Positions 17,474 to 25,750 of a stretch of DNA of 64,000 nt are shown in pieces. The notes below the pieces were generated by a model that searched no databases, was not told the DNA's origin, and saw only the letters and a program-made list of their open reading frames with translations. Each line of letters starts with the position of its first letter. Positions within the stretch are counted from its first letter, which is position 1. Source of the stretch: Bacteroidaceae bacterium (GTDB taxonomy: Bacteria > Bacteroidota > Bacteroidia > Bacteroidales > Bacteroidaceae); assembly GCA_017416705.1 (NCBI GenBank), contig JAFQBG010000003.1:124001-188000 (forward strand), written 5' to 3'. A program made the translations under genes and the position numbers.

Positions 17474-17501
17474 ATATCCCTTCGACTGCGAAGGGATATT
17501 T
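17472..17501. terminator. Bidirectional terminator, transporter / beta-barrel gene
   Basis: 13-bp perfect arms (AAATATCCCTTCG and its complement) with a 4-base loop lie between convergent genes. Confidence 0.85.
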
Positions 17502-17528
17502 AAGTCCAAAATATCAATTTAAGTATAA

Positions 17529-18188
17529 TTAGAAGTTATAACCGAGGGTTACAGCAAATTTACTGCTATCTACCTTTTTCATAACCTCGTTGATGTCGAA
17601 ACCATAGCTTATTCCTAAATTGTAAGTCTCTTTGTAGTTAAGTGTAGCACCTATTTGCAAGCCAACTTGGAGACGGTCGCCATCGCCCTCGTCTTTGTCG
17701 AACATATCCATATCGGAACTTTCGTCCTCTGAAACCACTCCGGCATTTGTTTCATAAAGCTCGGTTTCCATTTTTCCTACTATGTTTAGTTTTAAATAGG
17801 CACCTGCATAGGGGAACACCGAAAAATTATCGTCAATATCGTATTTATATCCTACATTTGCAGGAATAATAAGCGATGCCATGTTAACAGAAGCTTTGTC
17901 AATAGATATATAGTCCTCTTCGGCTTCGCTATAATCGTACAAGTCGCCGGCTACCCAAAGCAACGATGCGCCTGTTTCAATATATAAAGGGAGCTTTTTG
18001 GAAATAGGAAAACTTTTTACATAGCCAACTTCAAGGCCCGATACAGCATCAAAATTACGGAATTCACTGTCAAAGGTAAATGAGTTATAGGAAACTCTTA
18101 CACCGTCCCAACCTTTTGATGTTTGGGCGTTTACTGCCATTGCTACAATGCTCAACAAGCAAATTGTAAAAAACTTAATCTTTTTCAT
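17529..18188 (-). CDS. Outer-membrane beta-barrel protein
   Basis: This 219-residue exported protein has a signal peptide (MKKIKFFTICLLSIVAMAVNA, cleavage before QTSKG). Alternating hydrophobic and polar strands follow, such as LGVGYVKSF-type and VGLQIGATLNY segments. It ends with FAVTLGYNF, a terminal aromatic typical of outer-membrane insertion. An acidic loop (SEDESSDMDMFDKDEGDGD, about 140-158) would face outward. It matches the general OmpA-like/porin-family small barrels of Bacteroidota but no specific function. A TACCTTTG -7 box lies 46 bases upstream. Confidence 0.72.
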   Translation of the reverse strand: MKKIKFFTICLLSIVAMAVNAQTSKGWDGVRVSYNSFTFDSEFRNFDAVSGLEVGYVKSFPISKKLPLYIETGASLLWVAGDLYDYSEAEEDYISIDKASVNMASLIIPANVGYKYDIDDNFSVFPYAGAYLKLNIVGKMETELYETNAGVVSEDESSDMDMFDKDEGDGDRLQVGLQIGATLNYKETYNLGISYGFDINEVMKKVDSSKFAVTLGYNF

Positions 18189-18440
18189 AATTTTAATTTA
18201 AATGGTTAATTAAAAAATGTTTAATAGTGGTAGCAAAGGTATTTAAACGGTTGCATTTTACCCCCCCATTTGGTTAAAAAATGTTAATAAAGAAAAAATA
18301 ATAGGAATGTGTCTGTTTTCCTAAAATTGGTTGACAGATTGAAGTCGGTTATATGTGTGTTCATTGCAATAAAAAAACATTGCATTATGGCAAAAAGCTA
18401 TTTTATATTATTGTTTAACAGATATAGATTTAGTATATAA
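18189..18440. other. Intergenic region upstream of the beta-barrel gene
   Basis: This A/T-rich stretch has no credible ORF. It contains TACCTTTG on the minus strand (18241-18234), a -7 match for the beta-barrel gene, and a run of seven C's. No clear -33 element or conserved RNA was seen. Confidence 0.5.
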
Positions 18441-18492
18441 ATATTCAAAAATGTAGGCGGCTGTATGTACAGCCGCCTACATTTTTGAATAT
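18441..18492. terminator. Large palindromic terminator 1 after the caspase operon
   Basis: Perfect 25-bp arms flank a 2-base loop; the stem core is GTAGGCGGCTGTA. It lies downstream of the minus-strand caspase gene. Confidence 0.8.
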
Positions 18493-18524
18493 TCTTTATA
18501 ATTGAGCTTTGTCGGTTTCGGTAT

Positions 18525-18572
18525 TGGTAAAGAGAGCGACTAAAAATCACTTTTTAGTCGCTCTCTTTACCA
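18525..18572. terminator. Large palindromic terminator 2 after the caspase operon
   Basis: Perfect 22-bp arms (core AAAGAGAGCGACTAAAAA) flank a 4-base loop. It is the first terminator met by transcription leaving the caspase gene. Confidence 0.85.
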
Positions 18573-18638
18573 GTATTAATCCGTCCAACTTTTTGGGGCA
18601 GCTTACTGCGAGCTGTTTTTGTTTTATGGCAAATAATC

Positions 18639-19901
18639 TTATTTGCCTATTAATTTACGAGATTTCCAGTTTGCCCCCATGCTTTGCGGAACAAGAATTG
18701 CCGGCGTTTGTTTCTTGCCGTTTATCAAGATAGATTGTCTTGATACGTTTTTAGATATATATTCGGCAAGTTCGCCTATTGAGACATTATTCTTTTTCTC
18801 TTGGAATTTCTTGAGAAGGAAATAGGTGAACAATCCATGTTTCTGATCGTCGTAGGCAAATGCTGTCTCTTCGTCCGATGCAGCAGTGAATACAATGGTG
18901 TTACCGGTAGGTTTTTCTTCTTTGGGTTTTATTGCAACACCGCGAGCTGCTACAACCATGTCACCATCTCTTTTTGCTCCGCTGAAACAAGCGTCAAGAA
19001 ATACTACGCATTGTTTCAGTTTCATATCATCAATCTCTTTATAGAGTTTTTTCAGAGAATAGCAGACCGAAACATCGCTACCATCAGCGTCAATGGGCAT
19101 TAAATAGGCATCCTTTGTCGAGTTGTCGGGGATACCATGCCCTGCATAGTAGAATAATAGGTTTATATCTCCTTCGAATGCCTCGGCAATGTCTTTTATA
19201 TCGTTTATGGCTTTGTTCATTTTACCGTAGGTTGCATTGGGATAATATAGCACCTGATTTTCGGACAAACCGAAAGTTTTTACGAAATACTCTTTCATTG
19301 CCAAACCATCGTTGTTTGCCATTTCGACTTTTCCAGCCATTTCGTATTCTTCGTTGGCAATAATTACAGCAAAGGTATTTTCGTTCTTAATTTTTGTTAT
19401 AGGCGCCTTATTTATAGCACTGTTTTTATCAAACATTGTTATATCTTTTTTGGGCTCGACAGGTGCATTTTGTTGCTGTGCCTGTTGTGGTGCTTGATTT
19501 TGTGCGTAATAGTAACCCTGTTGTGTCTCTTTTTTCAATAGATAGACATGGCCAATGTTATCTGTTGGCTTTTTGGGTATTTGTATATCTTTGTATGCAC
19601 AATTGTTATTTGAACTAAATGTTAGTTTTAGCGGTAGTTCCTTTTTCGATACCTTAAACACATAGGGTAGTTCTGTGATGATTTCCGTTCTTCCGGTGTT
19701 GCCAATTGTCATTTTAACCTCGCCTTCTATTGTTCCTGTGAGTCTTACTTTTACAGGCTTTGATATGCGTTGCTCGTTTAAATTATTTAAGGTGTTAGCA
19801 GCATTTCCTAATAAATTATCCAAGAAACCTTGTGCCGATGCGTTTATAGAAACTATGTGTAGCGCTAAAATAATAACTGTAAATTTTATTAACTTCATCA
19901 T
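18639..19901 (-). CDS. Exported caspase-like cysteine peptidase (C14 family)
   Basis: The start is MMKLIKFTVIILALHIVSINASA, a signal peptide, just after the upstream stop; an earlier in-frame ATG would overlap the neighbour. The protein has 420 residues. After a beta-rich region (40-120) and a Gln/Ala/Pro linker (about 130-150), a caspase/metacaspase domain follows: AVIIANEEYE, the catalytic His in FYYAGHG (His255) and the catalytic Cys in FLDACFSG (Cys305). Such peptidases usually cut after Arg or Lys. An extracytoplasmic location is inferred from the signal peptide. It is the last gene of a six-gene operon. Confidence 0.9.
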   Translation of the reverse strand: MMKLIKFTVIILALHIVSINASAQGFLDNLLGNAANTLNNLNEQRISKPVKVRLTGTIEGEVKMTIGNTGRTEIITELPYVFKVSKKELPLKLTFSSNNNCAYKDIQIPKKPTDNIGHVYLLKKETQQGYYYAQNQAPQQAQQQNAPVEPKKDITMFDKNSAINKAPITKIKNENTFAVIIANEEYEMAGKVEMANNDGLAMKEYFVKTFGLSENQVLYYPNATYGKMNKAINDIKDIAEAFEGDINLLFYYAGHGIPDNSTKDAYLMPIDADGSDVSVCYSLKKLYKEIDDMKLKQCVVFLDACFSGAKRDGDMVVAARGVAIKPKEEKPTGNTIVFTAASDEETAFAYDDQKHGLFTYFLLKKFQEKKNNVSIGELAEYISKNVSRQSILINGKKQTPAILVPQSMGANWKSRKLIGK

Positions 19902-19903
19902 AA

Positions 19904-20410
19904 TTAATATATTGAATTTAGAATTTTTGTAAATACAGATGAATCCTTCTTCCACCTTTTCCTGTTGTAGGATGCTTTACATATTCTCCCATCCTTTAAG
20001 GTAAGCACGAAACACATAGTTTCACTGCTTCCATATATATTTAGTAGGTTGGTTTTTTTTATAGTGCTTGTTATTCTTGTTTCGTATCCATTTTTCACTA
20101 CATCGCGAAATAACATTGAATAATCTTCAATTTTTATGGTGTCATTGGCATAGCAGATACCCAATTCGGCTATTTCTACAATGTTTTTTGTCTCGATTGT
20201 GAAATTCAGTGTTGCTAAATCGCTATTTGCTACATAGGTGAGGTCGTAGCAGAAATTTTCAATACCTTCTACCTTGGATAGCTTTTGCGGATAGAAAAAA
20301 TATACTACACCCTTGTTGCTGACATAGCTAAAATAGCGATTGTCCAATGATTGTCCATCTGCATTTATAAAAAATACAAAAACAGAAATAAACAGTAGAA
20401 ATTTTTCCAT
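19904..20410 (-). CDS. Exported protein of unknown function in the caspase operon
   Basis: I do not recognise the family. This 168-residue protein has a signal peptide (MEKFLLFISVFVFFINADG, cleavage before QSLDN). A predicted all-beta body contains FTIETKNIVEIAELGICYAND and MCFVLTLKDGRICKASYNR, with three cysteines in the mature part. It is 2 bases upstream of the caspase-like gene and 57 bases after the TRL lipoprotein gene, so it is surely co-transcribed. It could be a partner or inhibitor of the peptidase, but nothing in the sequence proves that. Confidence 0.7.
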   Translation of the reverse strand: MEKFLLFISVFVFFINADGQSLDNRYFSYVSNKGVVYFFYPQKLSKVEGIENFCYDLTYVANSDLATLNFTIETKNIVEIAELGICYANDTIKIEDYSMLFRDVVKNGYETRITSTIKKTNLLNIYGSSETMCFVLTLKDGRICKASYNRKRWKKDSSVFTKILNSIY

Positions 20411-20467
20411 TGTTTTTAAAATATAGTAAAGACCTGTTTCAGGCCTTTACTATTTAAACTTGTGCAA

Positions 20468-20755
20468 TTACTCTCCGTAAACAACAGTCTGGTATGTCTG
20501 TACTAAGAAACCTAAGAAGCTCTTTTTAACAAAGTCTACGTGTGAAATTTGTGTGATACCACCCAATTTAGCCGCTTTGTTTATACCCATATTCGAAGAA
20601 CCACCAAAGATTCCAAGAATTTTTGTTGTTGAAGCCACTCCACATTTGTTTCCTACGGGGTTGGATGTTGCTGCAATAGGAGTTGTCATTGAAGAGCAAC
20701 TTGCGAACATTGCAACTGCTGCAATAAGCATTACGCTTTTGATTGTCTTTTTCAT
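20468..20755 (-). CDS. TRL-like family lipoprotein
   Basis: The start MKKTIKSVMLIAAVAMFASCSS was chosen because it gives a lipoprotein signal peptide with a lipobox ending in Cys20; an earlier ATG would overlap the upstream gene. The 95-residue product resembles the TRL-like family (Pfam PF13146). Its key segment is CGVASTTKILGIFGGSSNMGINKAAKLGGITQI in pieces, with a Gly-rich middle, followed by IxxVDxxKKSFLG. Function is unknown in any organism as far as I know. It is the fourth gene of the caspase operon. Confidence 0.82.
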   Translation of the reverse strand: MKKTIKSVMLIAAVAMFASCSSMTTPIAATSNPVGNKCGVASTTKILGIFGGSSNMGINKAAKLGGITQISHVDFVKKSFLGFLVQTYQTVVYGE

Positions 20756-20790
20756 AATAGTTTCTTGTTTTAAATTAATAATGGTTTGTG

Positions 20791-22308
20791 TCATTTTAAC
20801 AATGTCAGTGTTATATTTAAATCACGCAGTTCGGGCATACTGGTTCCAACAGGTGCGTTTATGTAGGTTGGGTCACAAATTGTATATTTTTCATTGTTCA
20901 TCTCCACAAAATCACCGTGTGCCTGTTCATCAATACATACTGCGGTGGCAATATGTCCGGGGTAGTATACAAGCATTACTTTAAGCCCCAAAATGTCTCT
21001 TACAAGCCGTGAAAATAATATAGAGCGGTCCTCACAGTCGCAGTATTTATAGTATAATGTTTCTTCTGAAAAGAATGAGCGGTCGTAGCCCCACACTTCC
21101 TCGTCATATTCATATACAAAGGCTGTTTGTACAAAATTCAGCAACATATTTACTTGTTCCAATTTCTCTTTTCCTTGCAGGCTCTCTTTGAGCGCAGGGT
21201 ATATTTGCTCTTTTATCTTGTTAGACAATGGGTTATTGGCATACACTACCCATTTTGTCATAAAGTCACTTCCCATTTCGGATGCCGGGTAGTCGCTGTA
21301 AAAATCCATTAGATTTTTATTTACATTCACCGATATTGCCATGTTGGGGTAGCGTTTCGATTTCAGTTGGCGTGTTGTGTCGCAGTTTGCATATTCCAAA
21401 TTCGGGGTTCTGTTTATCCATAACGATAGTGGTTTACTACCTTTAAAGTCTGCGTCACATATTTTCATTCCATCCTCCTCGCAATCAATAGGATAGTATT
21501 TTTCTCCGTTTATGTCGAAATATCTTTTTCCGTATATCTGGTGCTCGCATGCTACTAATAGGTATAGTCGTCCATTGCTTATTCCCATTTTTGCTTTATA
21601 GCCCGATAGACAATAGATATAGGATGTCATCAGCGTAGCTTCGTTTGTGCGTGTGCCATAAAACTGCTCACTCATTTTTTTTATCATTTGCAGATAGCCC
21701 CAATCGCACAAATTATGTTTTTTTTGTAGTTCCAGACACTCGCTCACTATATCGTCGTAGTTGTTGGAACAGAACTCCCACGCCGATGCTACGTTGCTGT
21801 TATTGCAGGCTTGTAGCTTGAAACTGTGTTCCTGCCCCATGTGAATACTTGCTTCTGTTCCATAAAAAGAGAAACTATACGTTGCTTTATCTTTTTCCCA
21901 AATGTCATCTATGAAAATTGGCTCTTCTGGTTCAATCTCAACAATGGGTGGCTCAGGTGCTACGATTGATTCCTCGGGTACAGGCTCAGTAACAGGCGGC
22001 TCGGGTATTACAATATTTTTGTTTAATAGTTCTTTGTTTTCTATTTCTTCCTTTGGCTTTTCTTCTTCATATATTACGGGAGGAACAGTCAGTGTGTCCT
22101 TTGGGAGGGGAATGGGGGTAAGACTGTTAAACTCTTTCCAAGTTTTTTTTAAGTGTTCTATATATTCTTCGTTACACTTTTTTTTGAAATCATCGAACTC
22201 GCACAGAGTCTGTTTCTTAAATTCTTCGAACTCCTTGTCAAATTCGCTTTGTGCACAGCACACGCCATAGCACAAAATGAGTATATATATTAATAGGAGT
22301 CTTTTCAT
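20791..22308 (-). CDS. Exported transglutaminase-like cysteine protease/peptidase
   Basis: This 505-residue protein has a signal peptide (MKRLLLIYILILCYGVCCA). A charged, possibly coiled-coil segment spans about 22-65 and a Pro/Glu-rich linker spans 70-135. The C-terminal third carries a transglutaminase-like triad: Cys425 in YCDCEDRSILFSRLV, His452 in YPGHIATAV and Asp479 in TICDPTYI. In bacteria such domains are usually proteases or peptide-cleaving enzymes, not cross-linkers. Its ATG is 1 base from the stop of the DUF4384 gene. The pairing with a caspase-like peptidase in one operon is notable. Confidence 0.8.
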   Translation of the reverse strand: MKRLLLIYILILCYGVCCAQSEFDKEFEEFKKQTLCEFDDFKKKCNEEYIEHLKKTWKEFNSLTPIPLPKDTLTVPPVIYEEEKPKEEIENKELLNKNIVIPEPPVTEPVPEESIVAPEPPIVEIEPEEPIFIDDIWEKDKATYSFSFYGTEASIHMGQEHSFKLQACNNSNVASAWEFCSNNYDDIVSECLELQKKHNLCDWGYLQMIKKMSEQFYGTRTNEATLMTSYIYCLSGYKAKMGISNGRLYLLVACEHQIYGKRYFDINGEKYYPIDCEEDGMKICDADFKGSKPLSLWINRTPNLEYANCDTTRQLKSKRYPNMAISVNVNKNLMDFYSDYPASEMGSDFMTKWVVYANNPLSNKIKEQIYPALKESLQGKEKLEQVNMLLNFVQTAFVYEYDEEVWGYDRSFFSEETLYYKYCDCEDRSILFSRLVRDILGLKVMLVYYPGHIATAVCIDEQAHGDFVEMNNEKYTICDPTYINAPVGTSMPELRDLNITLTLLK

Positions 22309-22309
22309 T

Positions 22310-23200
22310 TTATTTCTTTTCTATTTTTATTAATCTCTCGACAACGGCCATTTCGGGGTCCTTTGTTCGATTTTTTACAAGCCATTTTTGGAAATCCTCG
22401 AAACTTAGGCTGCGAGGTACATTTTCTTGGCTTTGTGTGTCAATGGCCTTAACAAACGGTGTCGACGAGAATATTACCATTATACGGTTGTGCTCTAATG
22501 GTTTTGCGCAGGTCATTGTTAGTTGGTCAATGATGGATTTATCTTCTTCGCTATCGGCGCTTTCCGTATCGAAGAATATATATTTTTTCCCACTCCTTAC
22601 CTCTTTTCTGCCGTTTTCATCGCTGCTATATGGTAGCAGGCAATAGGCATTTTGTTCTTCATCTATGAGGTATATGGCTACAAATCCGCTTATTGGCGAT
22701 TTAAAATGTATGAACATATCGTCGCCTTCTTTAAAATAGTCGCTCTCGAATTTTTTTTCTGTGCCGTTGCATAATACGGCTACATCGAGGTCGACTGTGG
22801 CCGATTTAATTTCGCGTGCTTTGCCCCATACGCATGCTTTTATTATCATGTTTGCCCCGTCTATGGTCACTTCGTATTCAGGTTCTTTGGTGTCGGCTAA
22901 CCATTCTCCTTTTACTTCACTGTTTCCAATGGAAAAAAAGCTCGTAGAACTATTTTCTCCTATGTTTTGTGTCTGTGTAGTGTTTGTTTGATTTATAGTG
23001 GTACCAAATTCTGAGGCCAAAGCCTCTATGCGAGCCCGTTCGGCGGCTATACGTTTTGCCTCGGACAGCGATATGTCGCCGTCCGAAACAAATGTATATT
23101 CTCCGCTTATGCTTTTTGTGCGTTGTGCATGGCTACCCGCAGCCATGAATAGCGCAAACAATATTAGCAGGATGGTTTTTCCGCCTCTTGGTATATTCAT
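22310..23200 (-). CDS. Exported DUF4384 domain protein
   Basis: This 296-residue protein has a signal peptide (cleavage after GSHA). The N-terminal domain (about 30-135) contains SLSEAKRIAAERARIEALAS, an LPP20/FlgT-N-like pattern also seen in the next protein of the operon. The region about 145-235 (VAVLCNGTEKKF, MFIHFKSPISGFVAIYLID, YCLLPY) fits DUF4384, a beta-sandwich often found fused to, or beside, bacterial caspase domains. Here it is a separate protein in the same operon, which supports a functional link to the caspase-like peptidase. Confidence 0.78.
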   Translation of the reverse strand: MNIPRGGKTILLILFALFMAAGSHAQRTKSISGEYTFVSDGDISLSEAKRIAAERARIEALASEFGTTINQTNTTQTQNIGENSSTSFFSIGNSEVKGEWLADTKEPEYEVTIDGANMIIKACVWGKAREIKSATVDLDVAVLCNGTEKKFESDYFKEGDDMFIHFKSPISGFVAIYLIDEEQNAYCLLPYSSDENGRKEVRSGKKYIFFDTESADSEEDKSIIDQLTMTCAKPLEHNRIMVIFSSTPFVKAIDTQSQENVPRSLSFEDFQKWLVKNRTKDPEMAVVERLIKIEKK

Positions 23201-23209
23201 TGCTTTGTA

Positions 23210-23836
23210 TTACAGATTTAAAAGTTTATCTACATCCTGTCCGAGTTTTTCGGCCTCTTGTTCTAATTCTTTTCTTATAACTTGTTCGGCCATTTCTTTT
23301 ACAATACGATATTCGTATGCAATAGTAATAGTTACTTCTTTTTTCTTACCATCAATGTCTTTGTACATTTCAATGACCGGTATCATACGGCCTAATTTTT
23401 GTGCAACTTTTGTTTTAGCATTTGCAACTACTTTCTCCGAACTAATTTCAGCTTGCGCGTCGTTAGTTATTGTGTTTCCTATTATCGCTGCGGTTTCTGA
23501 ACTTATCGATTCTGCAATTTGTAATTTTGCAGCTTCCATTGCTGCTAATTTGGCCGCATTGTATGTTCCGCCTTTTGTTGTTCCGTTTCCAAATATATAT
23601 TTTGGTGTAACTCCATCGTCTTCGGTCAATGTTTCCAATTTCCCTTTGTATATTAACTGTCCTTCAATGCTTTTTACTCCCGGAGTGCTTTTGTAGCCTT
23701 CCTTAGCACGCTGTTTTGCCTCTTTTTTTGCAGACTTTTCAATTTTTTTTGTCTCTTTGTCGCTTAATTGCTGTTGCGCATCGACAGCGCCCACTGTGAA
23801 GATTGCAAGTACAAGTGCAATAATAATCTTTTTCAT
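23210..23836 (-). CDS. Exported LPP20-like protein, first gene of the caspase operon
   Basis: This 208-residue protein has a signal peptide (MKKIIIALVLAIFTVGAVDA, cleavage before QQQLS). A very basic, Lys/Glu-rich helix (24-47) is followed by a domain with YNAAKLAAMEAAKLQIAESI and KVVANAKTKVAQKLGRMIPV. This is the alternating Ala/basic pattern of LPP20 and related envelope proteins, and ends in a charged helix. A -7 box lies 42 bases upstream. It is 9 bases before the DUF4384 gene. Role unknown. Confidence 0.68.
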   Translation of the reverse strand: MKKIIIALVLAIFTVGAVDAQQQLSDKETKKIEKSAKKEAKQRAKEGYKSTPGVKSIEGQLIYKGKLETLTEDDGVTPKYIFGNGTTKGGTYNAAKLAAMEAAKLQIAESISSETAAIIGNTITNDAQAEISSEKVVANAKTKVAQKLGRMIPVIEMYKDIDGKKKEVTITIAYEYRIVKEMAEQVIRKELEQEAEKLGQDVDKLLNL

Positions 23837-23877
23837 AATGTGTAAATTATTTAAATAATGTTGTAATATATATGCAC

Positions 23878-23885
23878 AAAGATAT
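23878..23885 (-). promoter_or_regulatory. -7 box of the caspase operon promoter
   Basis: TATCTTTG on the minus strand matches the -7 consensus. It lies between the stop of the HTH gene and the first exported gene. A good -33 was not found. Confidence 0.5.
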
Positions 23886-23927
23886 TTCCCTTAATTTTCT
23901 TAAAGGATATAAAAATGTGACTATAAT

Positions 23928-24161
23928 TCACGCTTCTGTTGCCGAAATGTCACAACTGTTTTCTTGGGCTTTGGATAGGTCGATGAAAAAGTCGTATTCC
24001 AACGCTTTGGATATACGTGCAAGTAGTTCTGTGTCGATGCTGGAACGATTAAAGATTTTATAGATATTGGTGCGGTCGCAGTTTATTTTTTTTGCCAACC
24101 AAGCAGGGCTGCGTTCCAGCTCCTCGAGACGCCGTTTTATGTGCTTTCCTATGTGTAACAT
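23928..24161 (-). CDS. Small XRE-family helix-turn-helix regulator
   Basis: The start MLHIGKHIKRRLEELERSP was chosen as the family N-terminus; the longer frame adds only unrelated sequence. The 77-residue protein is one XRE helix-turn-helix: SPAWLAKKINCDRTNIYKIF is the HTH, followed by SIDTELLARISKALEYDFFIDLS. It lies 91 bases upstream of the exported operon on the same strand, with a promoter between them, so it may regulate that operon or only neighbour it. Such short XRE proteins are common in Bacteroidota. Confidence 0.8.
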   Translation of the reverse strand: MLHIGKHIKRRLEELERSPAWLAKKINCDRTNIYKIFNRSSIDTELLARISKALEYDFFIDLSKAQENSCDISATEA

Positions 24162-24430
24162 AAATGATGCAGGCCGTTTGATAGTGGTTATTCCTAGCCT
24201 GAGGTACCGCCAAGTAACCATGCCACGGAATAAGTGCAAACAGCCCACACCAAGGGTGTGAACCATTAATAGCTTATTCTCTGTGGCTTCAAATTGGCGG
24301 TTTTCAGGCTAAGAGAAAAGTTTTACAGTTCGTTTATGTATGTGTAATTTTTATTTTGTCTTTGTGCGTCTTATAAATTTATTGAAAATTCAGTGTCTTG
24401 TATTTTTATTGTCTATTGTTTCTTCATATA
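24162..24430. other. Intergenic region upstream of the HTH gene
   Basis: No credible gene was seen. It holds two inverted repeats: TTATTCC (24188-24194) with GGAATAA (24227-24233) around a GGTACC centre, and CACACC-AAG-GGTGTG (24246-24260). They could be operators for the adjacent XRE regulator or remnants of a hairpin element. Confidence 0.4.
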
Positions 24431-24466
24431 AAAGGGCTGCTAAGTAAAACACTATGGCAGCCCTTT
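24431..24466. terminator. Terminator after the porin gene
   Basis: AAAGGGCTGC and GCAGCCCTTT (24431-24440 and 24457-24466) form a 10-bp stem just after the minus-strand porin gene. Confidence 0.75.
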
Positions 24467-24471
24467 GGTAT

Positions 24472-25731
24472 TTAGAAATTATATTTCATCATGGCGCATA
24501 TACGGTGGTTGGCTTTGGTACGTTGTTTATCGACGCTGCCGTCGGCTTTCATATTTCCATATCCAACCATTGTGGGCTCGTATTCAATGCCAAATTGCAT
24601 GGCGTTCTGTGTGTATAGTATGCTGGGTGAAACACGCCAGAAATTATCTATGTTCTTGTAGCCACGAACATACATCATGTCGGGGTCAACATATTCGTCG
24701 CTGCAACCAAGGTTTTTGCCGTAGCCGACGAATAGGCAGTAGGTGAGGGTGCCTTTCTCTAACTGTTGTTTGTAGGTGGCATCTATCCATGTGGTGATGC
24801 TGCGCAATGCGCCATACTCCACATCGCCGTTGTCTTTTAGTTTGGTAACGCCATATCCGCTCAGCATGTTCAGGTGCGATGCGTTTTGTGCGTATGTGAC
24901 ACGGCCTTTTACTCCCCAATTTCCGTTTTTGTACGATGCAAACAGTGTGGGTGTGAGGCTTGTTATAAGTTCGTTGCTTAATTTTTTGTAGCCGGCTGCA
25001 TTTGTGTACTCGCTACGTGGTTTTAGCGTTAATATATCTACTCCGACACCGGCCATGAAACCGTTGTTTTTATACATGGCTTGGAAATATAGTTCGGGGA
25101 TGAGTGCTTTGCGTGCATAGTCGAACGATGTCTCCGAATTGTACAGGTCGTTGCTCTTGGGGCCGTATGACAGGTATTGCAGTTGGTACATAGCTGTGGC
25201 TGTCAGGGTTACCTTGTTGGCTATGTAGTTGTAGCGTATCTGGGGTGTGCGGCTGAACGGGGTGAAGGGTGCGCCTGTTGCAAGGCTGAATACGTCGGGC
25301 ATCATGTCGCCCATCATGGGGTGCCATGCTTGTCCTACCAGTACGCTGTGTTTCTCCCAATCCATTTTTGCGTATGCTTGACGTATGCGCAAGACGGTGT
25401 TGCTGGTGCCAAAGCCGGCAAAGTCGGCTTCTATCTTGGCCGATGTCTTTGCTCCAAAAAATTGCGGGCCTGTTATGTTCAGTCCCAAGCGGGTTGTTAT
25501 GCTCAACAGGTGGATGTCGGCTTTGTCGTTAAGGTCGTCACCGTCGGACATATTTTGGTCTTTCGGTATCATGTTGAACTGGTCGCTGTTGCTGCTTAGA
25601 TTTTCGCGCGAGTCGAAATCCATGTAGTTGCGAATGAAACCGTAGAGTTTTACAGTGGGCTTGTTCTGCTCCTGTGCGTAGGCAAATATGGCAACAAATG
25701 CCAGCGCTGTCAATAGAAATAATTTTTTCAT
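24472..25731 (-). CDS. Outer-membrane porin paired with the SLC13 transporter
   Basis: The start MKKLFLLTALAFVAIFAYA gives a clean signal peptide (cleavage before QEQNK), so the first nine codons of the longer frame were dropped. The mature protein of about 400 residues has many amphipathic strands (VKLYGFIRNYMDFD, TSAKIEADFAGFG, VLVGQAWHPMMGDMMPD) and ends HRICAMMKYNF with a terminal Phe. It fits the DcaP/trimeric-porin-like proteins of Bacteroidales. It lies 19 bases after the carboxylate transporter gene, suggesting that both serve uptake of the same acids. Confidence 0.8.
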   Translation of the reverse strand: MKKLFLLTALAFVAIFAYAQEQNKPTVKLYGFIRNYMDFDSRENLSSNSDQFNMIPKDQNMSDGDDLNDKADIHLLSITTRLGLNITGPQFFGAKTSAKIEADFAGFGTSNTVLRIRQAYAKMDWEKHSVLVGQAWHPMMGDMMPDVFSLATGAPFTPFSRTPQIRYNYIANKVTLTATAMYQLQYLSYGPKSNDLYNSETSFDYARKALIPELYFQAMYKNNGFMAGVGVDILTLKPRSEYTNAAGYKKLSNELITSLTPTLFASYKNGNWGVKGRVTYAQNASHLNMLSGYGVTKLKDNGDVEYGALRSITTWIDATYKQQLEKGTLTYCLFVGYGKNLGCSDEYVDPDMMYVRGYKNIDNFWRVSPSILYTQNAMQFGIEYEPTMVGYGNMKADGSVDKQRTKANHRICAMMKYNF

Positions 25732-25750
25732 TGTTATGTTGTGTTTGTTT

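Noticed and set aside
18639-23836. Caspase cluster as an anti-phage (gasdermin or CBASS-like) defence system
   Set aside because: All members have signal peptides, and there is no gasdermin, nucleotide cyclase or other defence partner nearby, so an envelope role fits better.
24162-24266. Longer N-terminus for the HTH regulator
   Set aside because: The added 35 residues are unlike any XRE protein and cover the inverted repeats upstream of the gene.
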